The notes under the pieces: generated by a model | Databases searched by the model: none | The model's input: only the letters and a program-made list of their open reading frames with translations | Told to the model about the DNA's origin: nothing | Shown here: in pieces, positions 1 to 11,318 of the stretch | Numbering within the stretch: the stretch's first letter is position 1 | Layout of the letters: each line of letters begins with the position of its first letter | Position numbers and translations under genes: made by a program | NCBI GenBank assembly: GCA_009746045.1 | Contig: RPFO01000963.1 | Coordinates: 1-25,000, forward strand | DNA from: Mesostigma viride | Lineage: Eukaryota; Streptophyta; Mesostigmatophyceae; Mesostigmatales; Mesostigmataceae | Direction of reading: 5' to 3' | Length of the DNA: 25,000 nucleotides

Positions 1-3000
1 TCCCATCACCATCGGCCCCCCCACCTCCATCACCATCGGCCCCACTCCCCATCACCATCGCCCCCCATCCCCATCACCATCGCCCCCCCCCCCATCACCA
101 TCGCCCCCATCCCCATCACCATCCCCCCACTCCCACCATCACCCATCACCCCCCCTCCGATCCACCATCGCCCTCCCGCACCCCCCCTCCCATCACCATC
201 GGCCCCACTCCCCATCACCATCGGCCCCCACTCCCCATCACCATGGCGCCCCCCCCCCCTCCCCCCTCACACCTATCGGCCCCCCTGCACCCCACCCCCC
301 CCCACTCCCCATCACCATCGCCCCCACCCATCCCATCACCCACTCCCCATCACCATCGGCCCCCACTCCCCATCACCATCGGCCCCCACTCCCCATCACC
401 ATCGGCCCCACTCCCATCACCATCACCCCCCCCCCATCACCATCGGCCCCCACTCCCCATCATCATCGGCCCCACTCCCCATCACCATCGGCCCCCACTC
501 CCCATCACCATCGGCCCCCCACTCCCCATCACCATCACCCCCCCCTCCCCTCACCATCGGCCCCCACTCCCCATCAATCGCCCCACTCCCCATCACCATC
601 GGCCCCCCTCCCCATCACCATCGGCCCCCCACTCCATCACCATCGGCCCCCACTCCCATCACCATCGGCCCCCCTCCCCATCACCATCGGCCCCCTCCCA
701 TCAACCATCGCCCCCACTCCCCATCACCATCACCCCCCTCCCATCACCATCGCCCCCTCCCCATCACCATCGGCCCCCACTCCCCATCACCATCGGCCCC
801 CACTCCCCATCACCATCGCCCCCCCCTCCCCATCACCATCGCCCCCCCTCTCATCACCATCGCCCCCCATCCCATCACCATCGCCCCCCTCCTCATCACC
901 ATCGCCCCCCACTCCCATCACCATCGCCCCCCCCTCCCATCACGTCGGCCCCCCTCCTCATCACCATCGCCCCCCACTCCCATCACCGTCGGCCCCACTC
1001 CCCATCACCATCGGCCCCCACTCCCATCACCATCGGCCCCCCCTCCCCATCACCGTCGCCCCCCTCCTCATCACCATCGGCCCCACTCCCCATCACCATC
1101 GGCCCCCACTCCCCATCACCGTCGGCCCCCCTCCTCATCACCATCGCCCCCCACCCCATCACCATCGGCCCCCACTCCCCATCACCATCACCCCCCACTC
1201 ATCACCATCGCCCCCCTCCCCATCACCATCGGCCCCCCTCCCATCACCATCGGCCCCCCACTCCTCATCACCATCGGCCCCCACTCCCCATCACCGTCGG
1301 CCCCCACTCCCCATCACCGTCACCCCCCCTCCCATCACCATCGCCCCCCCTCCCCATCACCATCGGCCCCCCTCCCCATCACCATCGGCCCCTCCCCATC
1401 ACCATCGCCCCCCCCTCCCCATCACCGTCGGCCCCCTCCCCATCACCATCGGCCCCCACTCCCCATCACCGTCGGCCCCACTCCCATCACCATCGCCCCC
1501 ACTCCCCATCACCGTCGGCCCCCACTCCCCATCCCGTCGGCCCCCCCTCCCCATCACCATCATCCCCCACTCCCCATCACCATCGGCCCCCACTCCCCAT
1601 CACCATCGGCCCCCACTCCCATCACCGTCGGCCCCACTCCCCATCACCATCGGCCCCCACTCCCCATCACCATCGGCCCCCACTCCCCATCACCATCACC
1701 CCCCTCCCCATCACCATCGGCCCCCCCTCCCATCACCATCGGCCCCCACTCCCCATCACCGTCGGCCCCCCCTCCCCATCACCATCGGCCCCACTCCCCA
1801 TCACCATCGGCCCCCACTCCCCATCACCGTCGCCCCCACTCCCCATCACCATCGCCCCCCACTCCCCATCACCGTCGGCCCCCACTCCCCATCACCATCG
1901 GCCCCCACTCCCCATCACCATCGGCCCCCACTCCCCATCACCATCACCCCCCTCCTCATCACCATCGCCCCCACTCCCCATCACATCGCCCCCCCTCCCC
2001 ATCACCATCATCCCCCCTCCCCATCACCGTCGGCCCCCACTCCCCATCACCATCGCCCCCCACTCCCATCACCATCGGCCCCCACTCCCCATCACCATCG
2101 GCCCCCACTCCCATCACCATCGGCCCCCACTCCCATCACCATCACCCCCCCTCCTCATCACCATCGCCCCCCATCCCCATCACCATCGCCCCCCTCCCCA
2201 TCACCATCATCCCCCCCTCCCCATCACCGTCGGCCCCCACTCCCCATCACCATCGGCCCCCACTCCCCATCACCATCGGCCCCCACTCCCCATCACCGTC
2301 GGCCCCCACTCCCCATCACCGTCGGCCCCACTCCCCATCACCATCGCCCCCACTCCCCATCACCATCGGCCCCCACTCCCCATCACCATCGGCCCCCACT
2401 CCCCATCACCATCGCCCCCCACTCCCCATCACCATCGGCCCCCACTCCCCATCACCATCGGCCCCCACTCCCCATCACCATCGGCCCCCACTCCCCATCA
2501 CCATCGGCCCCCACTCCCCATCACCGTCGGCCCCCACTCCCCATCACCATCGGCCCCCACTCCCCATCACCATCGCCCCCCACTCCCCATCACCATCGGC
2601 CCCCACTCCCCATCACCATCACCCCCCCACTCCCCATCACCATCGCCCCCCTCCCCATCACCATCTGCCCCCCCTCCCCATCACCATCGGCCCCCCACTC
2701 CTCATCACCATCGGCCCCCACTCCCCATCACCGTCGGCCCCACTCCCATCACCGTCACCCCCCTCCCATCACCATCGCCCCCCCTCCCCATCACCATCGG
2801 CCCCCCTCCCCATCACCATCGGCCCCCCTCCCATCACCGTCGCCCCTCCCATCACCGTCGGCCCCCCCTCCCCATCACCATCGGCCCCACTCCCCATCAC
2901 CGTCGGCCCCCACTCCCCATCACCATCCCCCCCACCCCATCACCGTCGGCCCCCACTCCCCATCCCCGTCGGCCCCCCCCCCATCACCATCATCCCCCCC

Positions 3001-6000
3001 TCCCCATCACCATCGGCCCCCACTCCCCATCACCATCGGCCCCACTCCCCATCACCGTCGGCCCCCACTCCCCATCACCATCGGCCCCCACTCCCCATCA
3101 CCATCGGCCCCCACTCCCCATCACCATCACCCCCCCTCCCCATCACCATCGGCCCCCCTCCCCATCACCATCGGCCCCCACTCCCCATCACCGTCGGCCC
3201 CCCTCCCCATCACCATCGGCCCCCACTCCCCATCACCATCGGCCCCCACTCCCCATCACCGTCGCCCCCCACTCCCCATCACCATCGCCCCACTCCCCAT
3301 CACCGTCGGCCCCCACTCCCCATCACCATCGGCCCCCATCCCCATCACCATCGGCCCCCACTCCCCATCACCATCACCCCCTCCTCATCACCATCGCCCC
3401 CACTCCCCATCACCATCGCCCCCCCTCCCCATCACCATCATCCCCCCCTCCCATCACCGTCGGCCCCCACTCCCCATCACCATCGCCCCCCACTCCCCAT
3501 CACCATCGGCCCCACTCCCCATCACCATCGGCCCCACCCCATCACCATCGGCCCCCACTCCCCATCACCATCACCCCCCTCCTCATCACCATCGCCCCCC
3601 ACTCCCCATCACCATCGCCCCCCCCTCCCCATCACCATCATCCCCCCCTCCCCATCACCGTCGGCCCCCACTCCCATCACCATCGGCCCCACTCCCATCA
3701 CCATCGCCCCCCCACTCCCCATCACCATCGGCCCCCTCCCATCACCATCGGCCCCACTCCCCATCACCATCGGCCCCCACTCCCATCACCATCGGCCCCC
3801 ACTCCCATCACCATCGGCCCCCCCTCCCCATCACCATCGGCCCCCACTCCCCATCACCATCGGCCCCCACTCCCATCACCATCGGCCCCCCCTCCCCATC
3901 ACCATCGGCCCCCCTCCCCATCACCATCGGCCCCCACTCCCCATCACCATCACCCCCCACTCCCATCACCATCGGCCCCCCCTCCCCATCACCATCGGCC
4001 CCCACTCCCCATCACCATCGGCCCCACTCCCCATCACCATCGGCCCCCACTCCCCATCACCATCGGCCCCCACTCCCCATCACCATCGGCCCCACTCCCC
4101 ATCACCATCGGCTCCCACTCCCCATCACCATCGGCCCCCACTCCCCATCACCATCGGCCCCCACTCCCATCACCATCGGCCCCCACTCCCCATCACCGTC
4201 GGCCCCACTCCCCATCACCATCGGCCCCCACTCCCATCACCGTCGGCCCCCACTCCCCATCACCATCGGCCCCCCCTCCCCATCACCATCGGCCCCCCTC
4301 CCCATCACCATCGCCCCCCACTCCCCATCACCATCGGCCCCCCCTCCCCATCACCATCGCCCCCCACTCCCCATCACCATCGGCCCCCACTCCCCATCAC
4401 CATCGGCCCCCACTCCCCATCACCATCGGCCCCCACTCCCCATCACCATCACCCCCCCTCCCATCACCATCGGCCCCCACTCCCCATCACCATCGGCCCC
4501 CCTCCCATCACCATCGGCCCCCACTCCCCATCACCATCGGCCCCCACTCCCCATCACCATCGGCCCCCACTCCCCATCACCATCGGCCCCCACTCCCCAT
4601 CACCATCGGCCCCCCTCCCCATCACCGTCCGCCCCCACTCCCCATCACCATCACCCCCCCCTCCCCATCACCATCGGCCCCCACTCCCCATCACCATCGG
4701 CCCCCACTCCCCATCACCATCGCCCCCCACTCCCCATCACCATCACCCCCCTCCCCATCACCATCGCCCCCCCTCCCCATCACCATCGCCCCCACTCCCA
4801 TCACCGTCGGCCCCCACTCCCCATCACCATCGGCCCCCCTCCCCATCACCATCGGCCCCCACTCCCCATCACCATCACCCCCCTCCCCATCACCATCGGC
4901 CCCCACTCCCCATCACCATCACCCCCCTCCCCATCACCATCGGCCCCCACTCCCCATCACCATCACCCCCCCTCCCCATCACCATCGGCCCCCACTCCCC
5001 ATCACCATCGGCCCCCACTCCCCATCACCGTCGGCCCCCACTCCCCATCACCATCGGCCCCCACTCCCCATCACCGTCGGCCCCCACTCCGCATCGCCAT
5101 CGGCCCCCACTCCCCATCACCATCGGCCCCCACTCCCCATCACCATCGGCCCCCACTCCCCATCACCATCGGCCCCCACTCCCCATCACCATCGGCCCCC
5201 ACTCCCCATCACCATCGGCCCCCACTCCCCATCACCATCACCCCCCCCTCCCCATCACCATCGGCCCCCACTCCCCATCACCATCGGCCCCCACTCCCCA
5301 TCACCATCGGCCCCCACTCCCCATCACCATCGGCCCCCACTCCCCATCACCATCGGCCCCCCTCCCCATCACCATCGGCCCCCCTCCCCATCACCATCGC
5401 CCCCACTCCCCATCACCATCACCCCCCCTCCCCATCACCATCGCCCCCCCTCCCCATCACCATCGGCCCCCACTCCCCATCACCATCGGCCCCCACTCCC
5501 CATCACCATCGCCCCCCCTCCCCATCACCATCGGCCCCCACTCCCCATCACCATCGGCCCCCACTCCCCATCACCATCACCCCCCCACTCCCCATCACCA
5601 TCGGCCCCCACTCCCCATCACCATCGGCCCCCACTCCCCATCACCATCGGCCCCCACTCCCCATCACCATCACCCCCCCTCCCCATCACCATCGGCCCCC
5701 ACTCCCCATCATCATCGGCCCCCACTCCCCATCACCATCGGCCCCCACTCCCCATCACCATCGGCCCCCACTCCCCATCACCATCACCCCCCCTCCCCAT
5801 CACCATCGGCCCCCACTCCCCATCACCATCGGCCCCCACTCCCCATCACCATCGGCCCCCCCTCCCCATCACCATCGGCCCCCACTCCCCATCACCATCG
5901 GCCCCCACTCCCCATCACCATCGGCCCCCCTCCCCATCACCATCGGCCCCCCCTCCCCATCACCATCGCCCCCACTCCCCATCACCATCACCCCCCCTCC

Positions 6001-7146
6001 CCATCACCATCGCCCCCCCTCCCCATCACCATCGGCCCCCACTCCCCATCACCATCGGCCCCCACTCCCCATCACCATCGCCCCCCCTCCCCATCACCAT
6101 CGGCCCCCCCTCCTCATCACCATCGCCCCCCACTCCCCATCACCATCGCCCCCCCCTCCTCATCACCATCGCCCCCACTCCCCATCACCATCGCCCCCCC
6201 TCCCCATCACCGTCGGCCCCCCTCCTCATCACCATCGCCCCCCACTCCCCATCACCGTCGGCCCCCACTCCCCATCACCATCGGCCCCCACTCCCCATCA
6301 CCATCGGCCCCCCCTCCCCATCACCGTCGGCCCCCCCTCCTCATCACCATCGGCCCCCACTCCCCATCACCATCGGCCCCACTCCCCATCACCGTCGGCC
6401 CCCCTCCTCATCACCATCGCCCCCCACTCCCCATCACCATCGGCCCCCACTCCCCATCACCATCGCCCCCCTCCCCATCACCATCGGCCCCCCCTCCTCA
6501 TCACCATCGCCCCCACTCCCCATCACCATCATCCCCCCTCCCCATCACCGTCGGCCCCCACTCCCCATCACCGTCGGCCCCCCTCCCCATCACCATCGGC
6601 CCCCACTCCCCATCACCATCGGCCCCCACTCCCCATCACCATCGCCCCCCACTCCCCATCACCGTCGGCCCCCCTCCCCATCACCATCGGCCCCCCCTCC
6701 CCATCACCATCGGCCCCCCTCCTCATCACCATTGCCCCCCCCTCCCCATCACCATCGCCCCCCACTCCCCATCACCGTCGGCCCCCACTCCCCATCACCA
6801 TCGGCCCCCACTCCCCATCACCATCGGCCCCCACTCCCCATCACCATCGCCCCCCACTCCCCATCACCATCGGCCCCCCCTCCCCATCACCATCGGCCCC
6901 CACTCCCCATCACCATCACCCCCCCTCCCCATCACCGTCGCCCCCCCTCCCCATCACCATCGGCCCCCACTCCCCATCACCGTCGGCCCCCACTCCCCAT
7001 CACCATCACCCCCCCTCCCCATCACCATCGGCCCCCCCTCCCCATCACCATCGGCCCCCACTCCCCATCACCATCGGCCCCCACTCCCCATCACCATCGG
7101 CCCCCCCTCCTCATCACCATCGGCCCCCACTCCCCATCACCATCGG
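1..7146. repeat. 23-bp C-rich minisatellite array, about 310 copies
   Basis: The whole stretch is a head-to-tail array of a 23-bp unit: CCCCCACTCCCC followed by ATCACCATCGG. It runs off the left edge of the window and ends at 7146, 77 bp before an exon. Common variants are CCCCCCCTCCCC in the first half, ACCGTCGG in place of ACCATCGG, loss of one G or C, and a CTCCTCATC form. The + strand is almost pure C with A and T; the - strand carries two G-runs per unit (four and five G). Because the + strand lacks stop codons and 23 is not a multiple of 3, a long open frame (243-7406) cycles through all three frames. I treat that frame as a by-product, not a gene. No other gene is visible inside. Confidence 0.97.
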
Positions 7147-7223
7147 CCTGCCTGTGTGTTCACTCGCCCTGTCCCCCCCCCCCCTTTTGCATCCCCATCT
7201 CACCCCTTGTCCCCCAACGCCAG

Positions 7224-9292
7224 GTTCGCCCCAGCATCACGCTGACCACCAGCCGCACCTGCTCCTGCTGCAACGGCAGCGGCCGGCTTCCCAACTTTGA
7301 CTCCACACTTGCACGGCTCGAGCGCGCAGTGCTGAGGTGGCAGGTGAGGGGGTGGGGGCACATTTGTGCGGTGGTGGCAGGTGAGGGGGGGGGCGCGCGG
7401 TGCTGAGGTGGCAGGTGAGGGGGTGGGGGAGGATTGGTGTTGCTGGATGGTCTTCCGATGGCAGGCGAGTAGGTGGGATCACGTTGGTATCCCGGTGGCC
7501 GCTGCCGGGCCACAACGATCGGGTGCTGCAGTAGCAGGTGAGGAGGATGGTCTTCTCGCGGCAGGTGAGGGCTGCGATGGGGGCACATCGGTGTTGCGAT
7601 GGCAGGTGAGGCACCACGCGGGACTGATGTTGTGAGATGATGCTGTGGTGGCTGGTGGTTGGTGAGGGGGTGGGGGCGACCACCAGACCGGCGTTGTGGT
7701 TCTGGGAGCTGTGCATGTTTTGCCGAACACACGCGTGGGCTTGGCAGCGTGCCTTGTTTATACTCATGGCATGCCTAAGTGTCGCGTGTTTATTACTCTC
7801 TGCCGACCGTAAAGTGCCTGCTATTCATGTATCCAGTCCTCTGGGTTTTGTGCCCAGCCCAAGCCTAACCATGACGTGGCCCCGTCATCCCCCCCTGATC
7901 CCCCTTTTGTGCCCCCCCCCTTCGTTGATCAAGAGGTCTCTGTTCTCCCTGTCGATTATTCACCACCACTGTTTCCATCCTCACTTTTGGTTTTGATCAC
8001 TTGTCGCCGCCACTCAAACACCGCCCACCGCGTGCATCCCGCGTGATGCCGCCGCATGTACGCAACGTGTTCGCAGGCGGACCCCGACAAGCCGGAGCGC
8101 CGGCAGGAGCAGAGCGTGCCCAGCAGCCTGTGGCCCCGCCTGACCCTGCGCTGCGGCACGGGGCTGGGCGTCTTCCTCAAGGCCGACAACAAGCGCCGGC
8201 TCAAGGCCGTGTGCTTCCTGGCGCGCGTCACTTTTAAGCTGGAGGTTCGTGCTCTGGTGGTTGTTTCCTTACTTTGCTGGTTACTTGGTAGCCATTTGCT
8301 GGTGGATTGGTGACTTGTGTAGTTTATTAGTTGGTGCTTTTGTTGGTGCCGCGGTGGATTCTTGTGCTGAGAGATGGCCCCTACTTGATGGCATGTTGAT
8401 TGGCTGGCGCCCTGTTGGCGTGGTGGCAACACCTTGGCCTGTAGTTACTACATTTGAGGACAGGTAACACGATGCTACTTGCCAAGGAGTAGATGATAGT
8501 GTGCGGGCTTACATCCTGGCTGACTGGGTGGCCCTTGTAGCGCCTGTGGCTAGCCATTCCTTTTTTTGTGAATGTACCACAATATGTAAGACAGTTGCAG
8601 CAATGCCTGGCAGAAGGATTTGGTCACTAGGGCGATGCAGGGTCCATGCAGTACCTGCTGGTAATGCCTGCAGATGGAGGGCACTCTCCCGTGCGTGCTG
8701 CGTTTCGTGGCGCTTTCCACGGCCCTCCTGTCTCAGTGTCGTAGCTGCAGCGTCTGGGCATGCATACATCACAGCATGCTCCGTTCCTTAATTTTTTCCC
8801 CGAATGAGCCCAGGCTTGGCTCCCAGGTTTGGGTCCCCTGGTTGCTCGCTGGCTGCTCGTCCCGCCTGCTTATGCGCCCACAACGGTCACGCACCTACCG
8901 TCGTTCACGAATCCAGCCTGGTTAGAAACCCCTGGGAACCTGCCCCGCCTACATGACTCCATGCCCGCTTACCACACACACATACATACGATCCGTGAGA
9001 CGACATGCCTCTCCTTGTTCCATGTGATGGACTTGCCACACGGCCCCATGCCTGCCATGGAAACCACGATTGTCGTCCCAGGCACACCCACATTTGAGCA
9101 CTGTATGTTGGGGTGGCCGCACACTAACATGTGTCGTACAGGGTGTATCGTTCCTGAAAATGCTTCAACTGTATCACTCTTATCCCGTCCGCGCAGGTGG
9201 ACCCAGAGCTGCCGCTCGGCAAGTGCCAGCTGCTGGAGACGCAGATGCGGGGGGGCAAGAGCGTGAGCCTGCTGGTGGATGAGTGGCAGTAG
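7224..9292 (+). CDS. RNase E/G-like endoribonuclease, last three exons (partial)
   Basis: Three phase-0 exons join in frame: 7224-7343 (40 codons), 8077-8244 (56 codons) and 9197-9292 (31 codons plus TAG). Acceptors are CAG/GTT, CAG/GCG and CAG/GTG; donors are CAG/GTGAGG and GAG/GTTCGT. The first exon reads VRPSITLTTSRTC and then SCCNGSGR, which fits the RPSL segment and CxxC 'Zn-link' (CPRC.GTG) of RNase E. The second contains WPRLTLRCGTGLGVFLK and NKRRLKAV, like the post-Zn-link small domain of bacterial RNase E and of plant chloroplast RNE. In those families this region supports tetramer formation of a 5'-end-sensing single-strand RNA endonuclease. The S1 and catalytic DNase I-like domains must lie beyond the minisatellite, outside the window. 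The protein ends about 31 residues into the third exon (LLVDEWQ), with no long C-terminal scaffold. Family assignment comes from remembered motifs, not a search. A degenerate paralogue is the main alternative. Confidence 0.78.
7331..7675 (+). repeat. Tandem decayed copies of the exon-intron junction (repeated splice donors)
   Basis: The sequence spanning the donor of exon 7224-7343 (GCTGAGGTGGCAG then GTGAGGGGG) recurs downstream in the intron. Donor-like CAG/GTGAG copies start with GT at 7344, 7381, 7415, 7538, 7565 and 7606. Decayed versions lie at 7465 (GCGAG) and about 7662. The copy at 7402-7430 repeats the exon end as well as the intron start. Spacing varies from 27 to 73 bp, and the copies also share GGTGTTGCGATGG and GATGGTCTTC blocks. 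This is direct sequence evidence; whether any secondary donor is used is unknown. Confidence 0.85.
7676..8076 (+). other. Remainder of RNase E-like intron, no gene seen
   Basis: Intronic sequence between the donor repeats and the acceptor ending TTCGCAG at 8076. It is pyrimidine-rich in places (runs of C near 7881-7920). I see no coding potential beyond chance frames. Confidence 0.6.
8245..9196 (+). other. Second visible intron of the RNase E-like gene
   Basis: A 952-bp intron with GTTCGT donor and CCGCGCAG acceptor, phase 0. The donor is weak compared with the GTGAGG of the preceding intron. Short open frames in it have no recognisable domains, and I see nothing else. Confidence 0.65.
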
Positions 9293-9563
9293 CCAGTAGT
9301 CACGCGTGGCCGCATGGCACAAGTGCAGATGGTATCTCATAATTGTGAAGGACATGCGCGTGTGGCAGCCCAGGGACTTGCCCGTAGCACTGATCAAGGT
9401 TGGACGGTTCCCCCTGGCAGCACTAGATGCAGTTGCTCTTGCAGGAAAATACAGGGCAGAATTCTGCCCTCTCGCTGTACAGTCTGAAATTCGGAACAAA
9501 ATCCTGTCTGAATTGCAGAGCGGAGAGCAGATAGAGATAGGGCCCTGTGCCTGACCGCTTGAT

Positions 9564-9568
9564 TGTAA
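9564..9568 (+). terminator. TGTAA polyadenylation-like signal
   Basis: TGTAA, the usual green-algal poly(A) signal, lies 272 bases after the TAG of the RNase E-like gene. It implies a 3' UTR of roughly 290 bases ending near 9580-9590. The position fits but no cleavage site can be seen. Confidence 0.45.
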
Positions 9569-9592
9569 CTGATCACTTCGCATGTGTGCTGG

Positions 9593-9812
9593 GCAACTGT
9601 GTGCCGGGATAGGGTCTTGGTTTGGAATCGGTGAAGTGCTCTTGCCGCGTCCCTCTGCTTATCTTGTGCAGCATTCCCGCAAACGAAGCCATACGTAGTG
9701 TCGCATGAGAAGCTTTCTAATAGTAGTATCCGCTACTTTCTCCTTGCGACTGCCGTATTCGTCACAATATTAAAACATTGTGAGTAAACCTAGCGCATAA
9801 ACGGTTTACAGG
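9593..9812. other. Intergenic, nothing recognised
   Basis: About 220 bp between the inferred end of the RNase E-like transcript and a LINE fragment. It has no coding pattern and no RNA gene that I can recognise. Confidence 0.5.
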
Positions 9813-10344
9813 ATGCTTCAACAGGTCCTGAATGTAGGGTTTTCCACACATAGGTCATTAGAGTCTTTGTATCAGGGCATGCCTCACATTTCGGACGAGA
9901 TTAGGCAGCGTAGGATAGCATTCGTAGGACATCTTGCTCGCACCAGTCAGGTAGACACCGCCCTCGGTCTGGCCGGCCCCCAGCGGCTTGGCCGACCAGG
10001 GCGGCACATCCTGACCTGGCCCCAAGGACATTCCTAGAAAGTTGGGTAATCCTGCCATGAACTACATACATGCACATAGCAGTTGCTGGCCGACCTAGTG
10101 GTCCCAGCTCAGTTTGAACACCGCATTCACTCCCTCTCTCTTGCTTGGACTGCTATGCAGGACAAGAAGAAGTGGAAGAGGATTGTCCAGGCTCACACGC
10201 CGGCCCCTGGGGGCAAGCCCCCTCCCCCCCCAAGAGGAAGGGGCGCTTTGCTGAGTAGAGTAGTTAGGGTTTTCTAGATTAGATTAGCTTAGAGTTAGAC
10301 TAGTTCGGTTTTCGCGGCTTCGGCCACCTCCATCCATCCATCCA
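9813..10344 (+). mobile_element. 5'-truncated LINE 3' end, copy A
   Basis: Encodes the broken C-terminus of a LINE ORF2. It starts MLQQVLNVGF, then LYQGMPHISDEIRQRRIAFVG (9885-9937), and after a frame change VVPAQFEHRIHSLSLAWTAM and KIVQAHTP-like residues. The equivalent stop lies at 10255-10257. Non-coding sequence follows, ending in a (CATC)n run at 10330-10344. It closely resembles copy B (14410-14930), including the untranslated part. The LYxGMP stretch also matches the C-terminal part of the LINE at 15018-20615. Relative to copy B, a five-base loss near 10020 and extra C residues near 10225 break the frame. Dead copy. Confidence 0.82.
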
Positions 10345-10350
10345 CTAGAC

Positions 10351-10588
<238 letters not shown>

Positions 10589-10702
10589 AACAACAACCAC
10601 CACCAAAACTAAGAAGGAAAAAAGAGAACACATACACACATACACGAGGGGGTTAACAGAAAAAGTAAGAAAGTATAGAGAGAATTTATAGAGAAGTAAC
10701 AT

Positions 10703-10894
10703 CAAGGAGACAACCAGCGTAGGCCAGAAATCGCGAGAATCCGGACGATAGTAGCTCGAGCCAGCCGTTATCTTTCCCGCGCTTTCGAGTCGTTCAGCAT
10801 GATGAATATGAATGGAGATGGAAATGTGTAGCCTTGTTCATTGAAATTATGGCTGGCTTACCTGTAGAGGGACTAGATGCCCTAGACGGTGGGG
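10703..10894 (+). repeat. Module 2 interspersed repeat, copy 1
   Basis: About 190 bp starting CAAGGAGACAACCAGC and ending at GACGGTGGGG. It matches copies at 20616-20811 (+) and, split in two, 23407-23350 and 23016-22870 (-). Three copies stop at the same GGTGGGG boundary, which shows a defined unit. This copy has accumulated the most changes, for example GTGTAGCC where copy 2 reads GACAGTGTAGCC. Confidence 0.85.
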
Positions 10895-11318
10895 TTATAC
10901 AGAAGTAACATGCCTATGCTGGTTGTTTGTACAGAGGTGCTCTCACTGGGCAAACACAGAGGTGAAGCCAAGGAGTCCGTTGCACCACACGCTGGCCCCT
11001 TTGCACCGTCGCCTCCATGGCCATGCAGGGGAGTCACGGAAGACGTGTCCCATAAAGAAATGAGTGACGTTATTCGCATGATGACCCTCTACATAGTTGC
11101 AATATGAGCTGATAATCACGCATAGTTACGAAATATGGCCTTCGAATCACAGCTGCGATTCCTGCAGCAAAAACCTTGCTATTAAAGGCTTCATGATGCT
11201 TCGGGAATTAATAGACCAGCTGAATGCTGATCAATGCTCCTTCAAACCAGCTGGTTCAATCCCATATTCTGGGAAATGATGCAGCTGCAGGCACCATCCC
11301 ACGTGTCCATGAAAGGTT
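10895..11318. other. 3' flank of the phytocyanin gene, nothing else recognised
   Basis: About 420 bp holding the presumed 3' UTR of the minus-strand phytocyanin gene. I found no TGTAA on the minus strand, so its poly(A) site cannot be placed. No other feature is seen. Confidence 0.5.

Noticed and set aside
1-7146. CRISPR array
   Set aside because: Units are contiguous with no unique spacers, and the context is eukaryotic.
243-7406. 2387-codon open frame as a real Pro/Ser/His-rich protein
   Set aside because: It follows from stop-free C-rich repeat units of 23 bp. Other frames and the opposite strand are also long and open, there is no promoter or unique domain, and it ends in an intron.
9813-10037. 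Stand-alone 74-residue gene
   Set aside because: It is the C-terminal fragment of a LINE ORF2, repeated at 14410 and related to 20333.
11250-11262. GGTTCAATCCC as a tRNA B box
   Set aside because: No A box, no pairing acceptor or anticodon stems around it.
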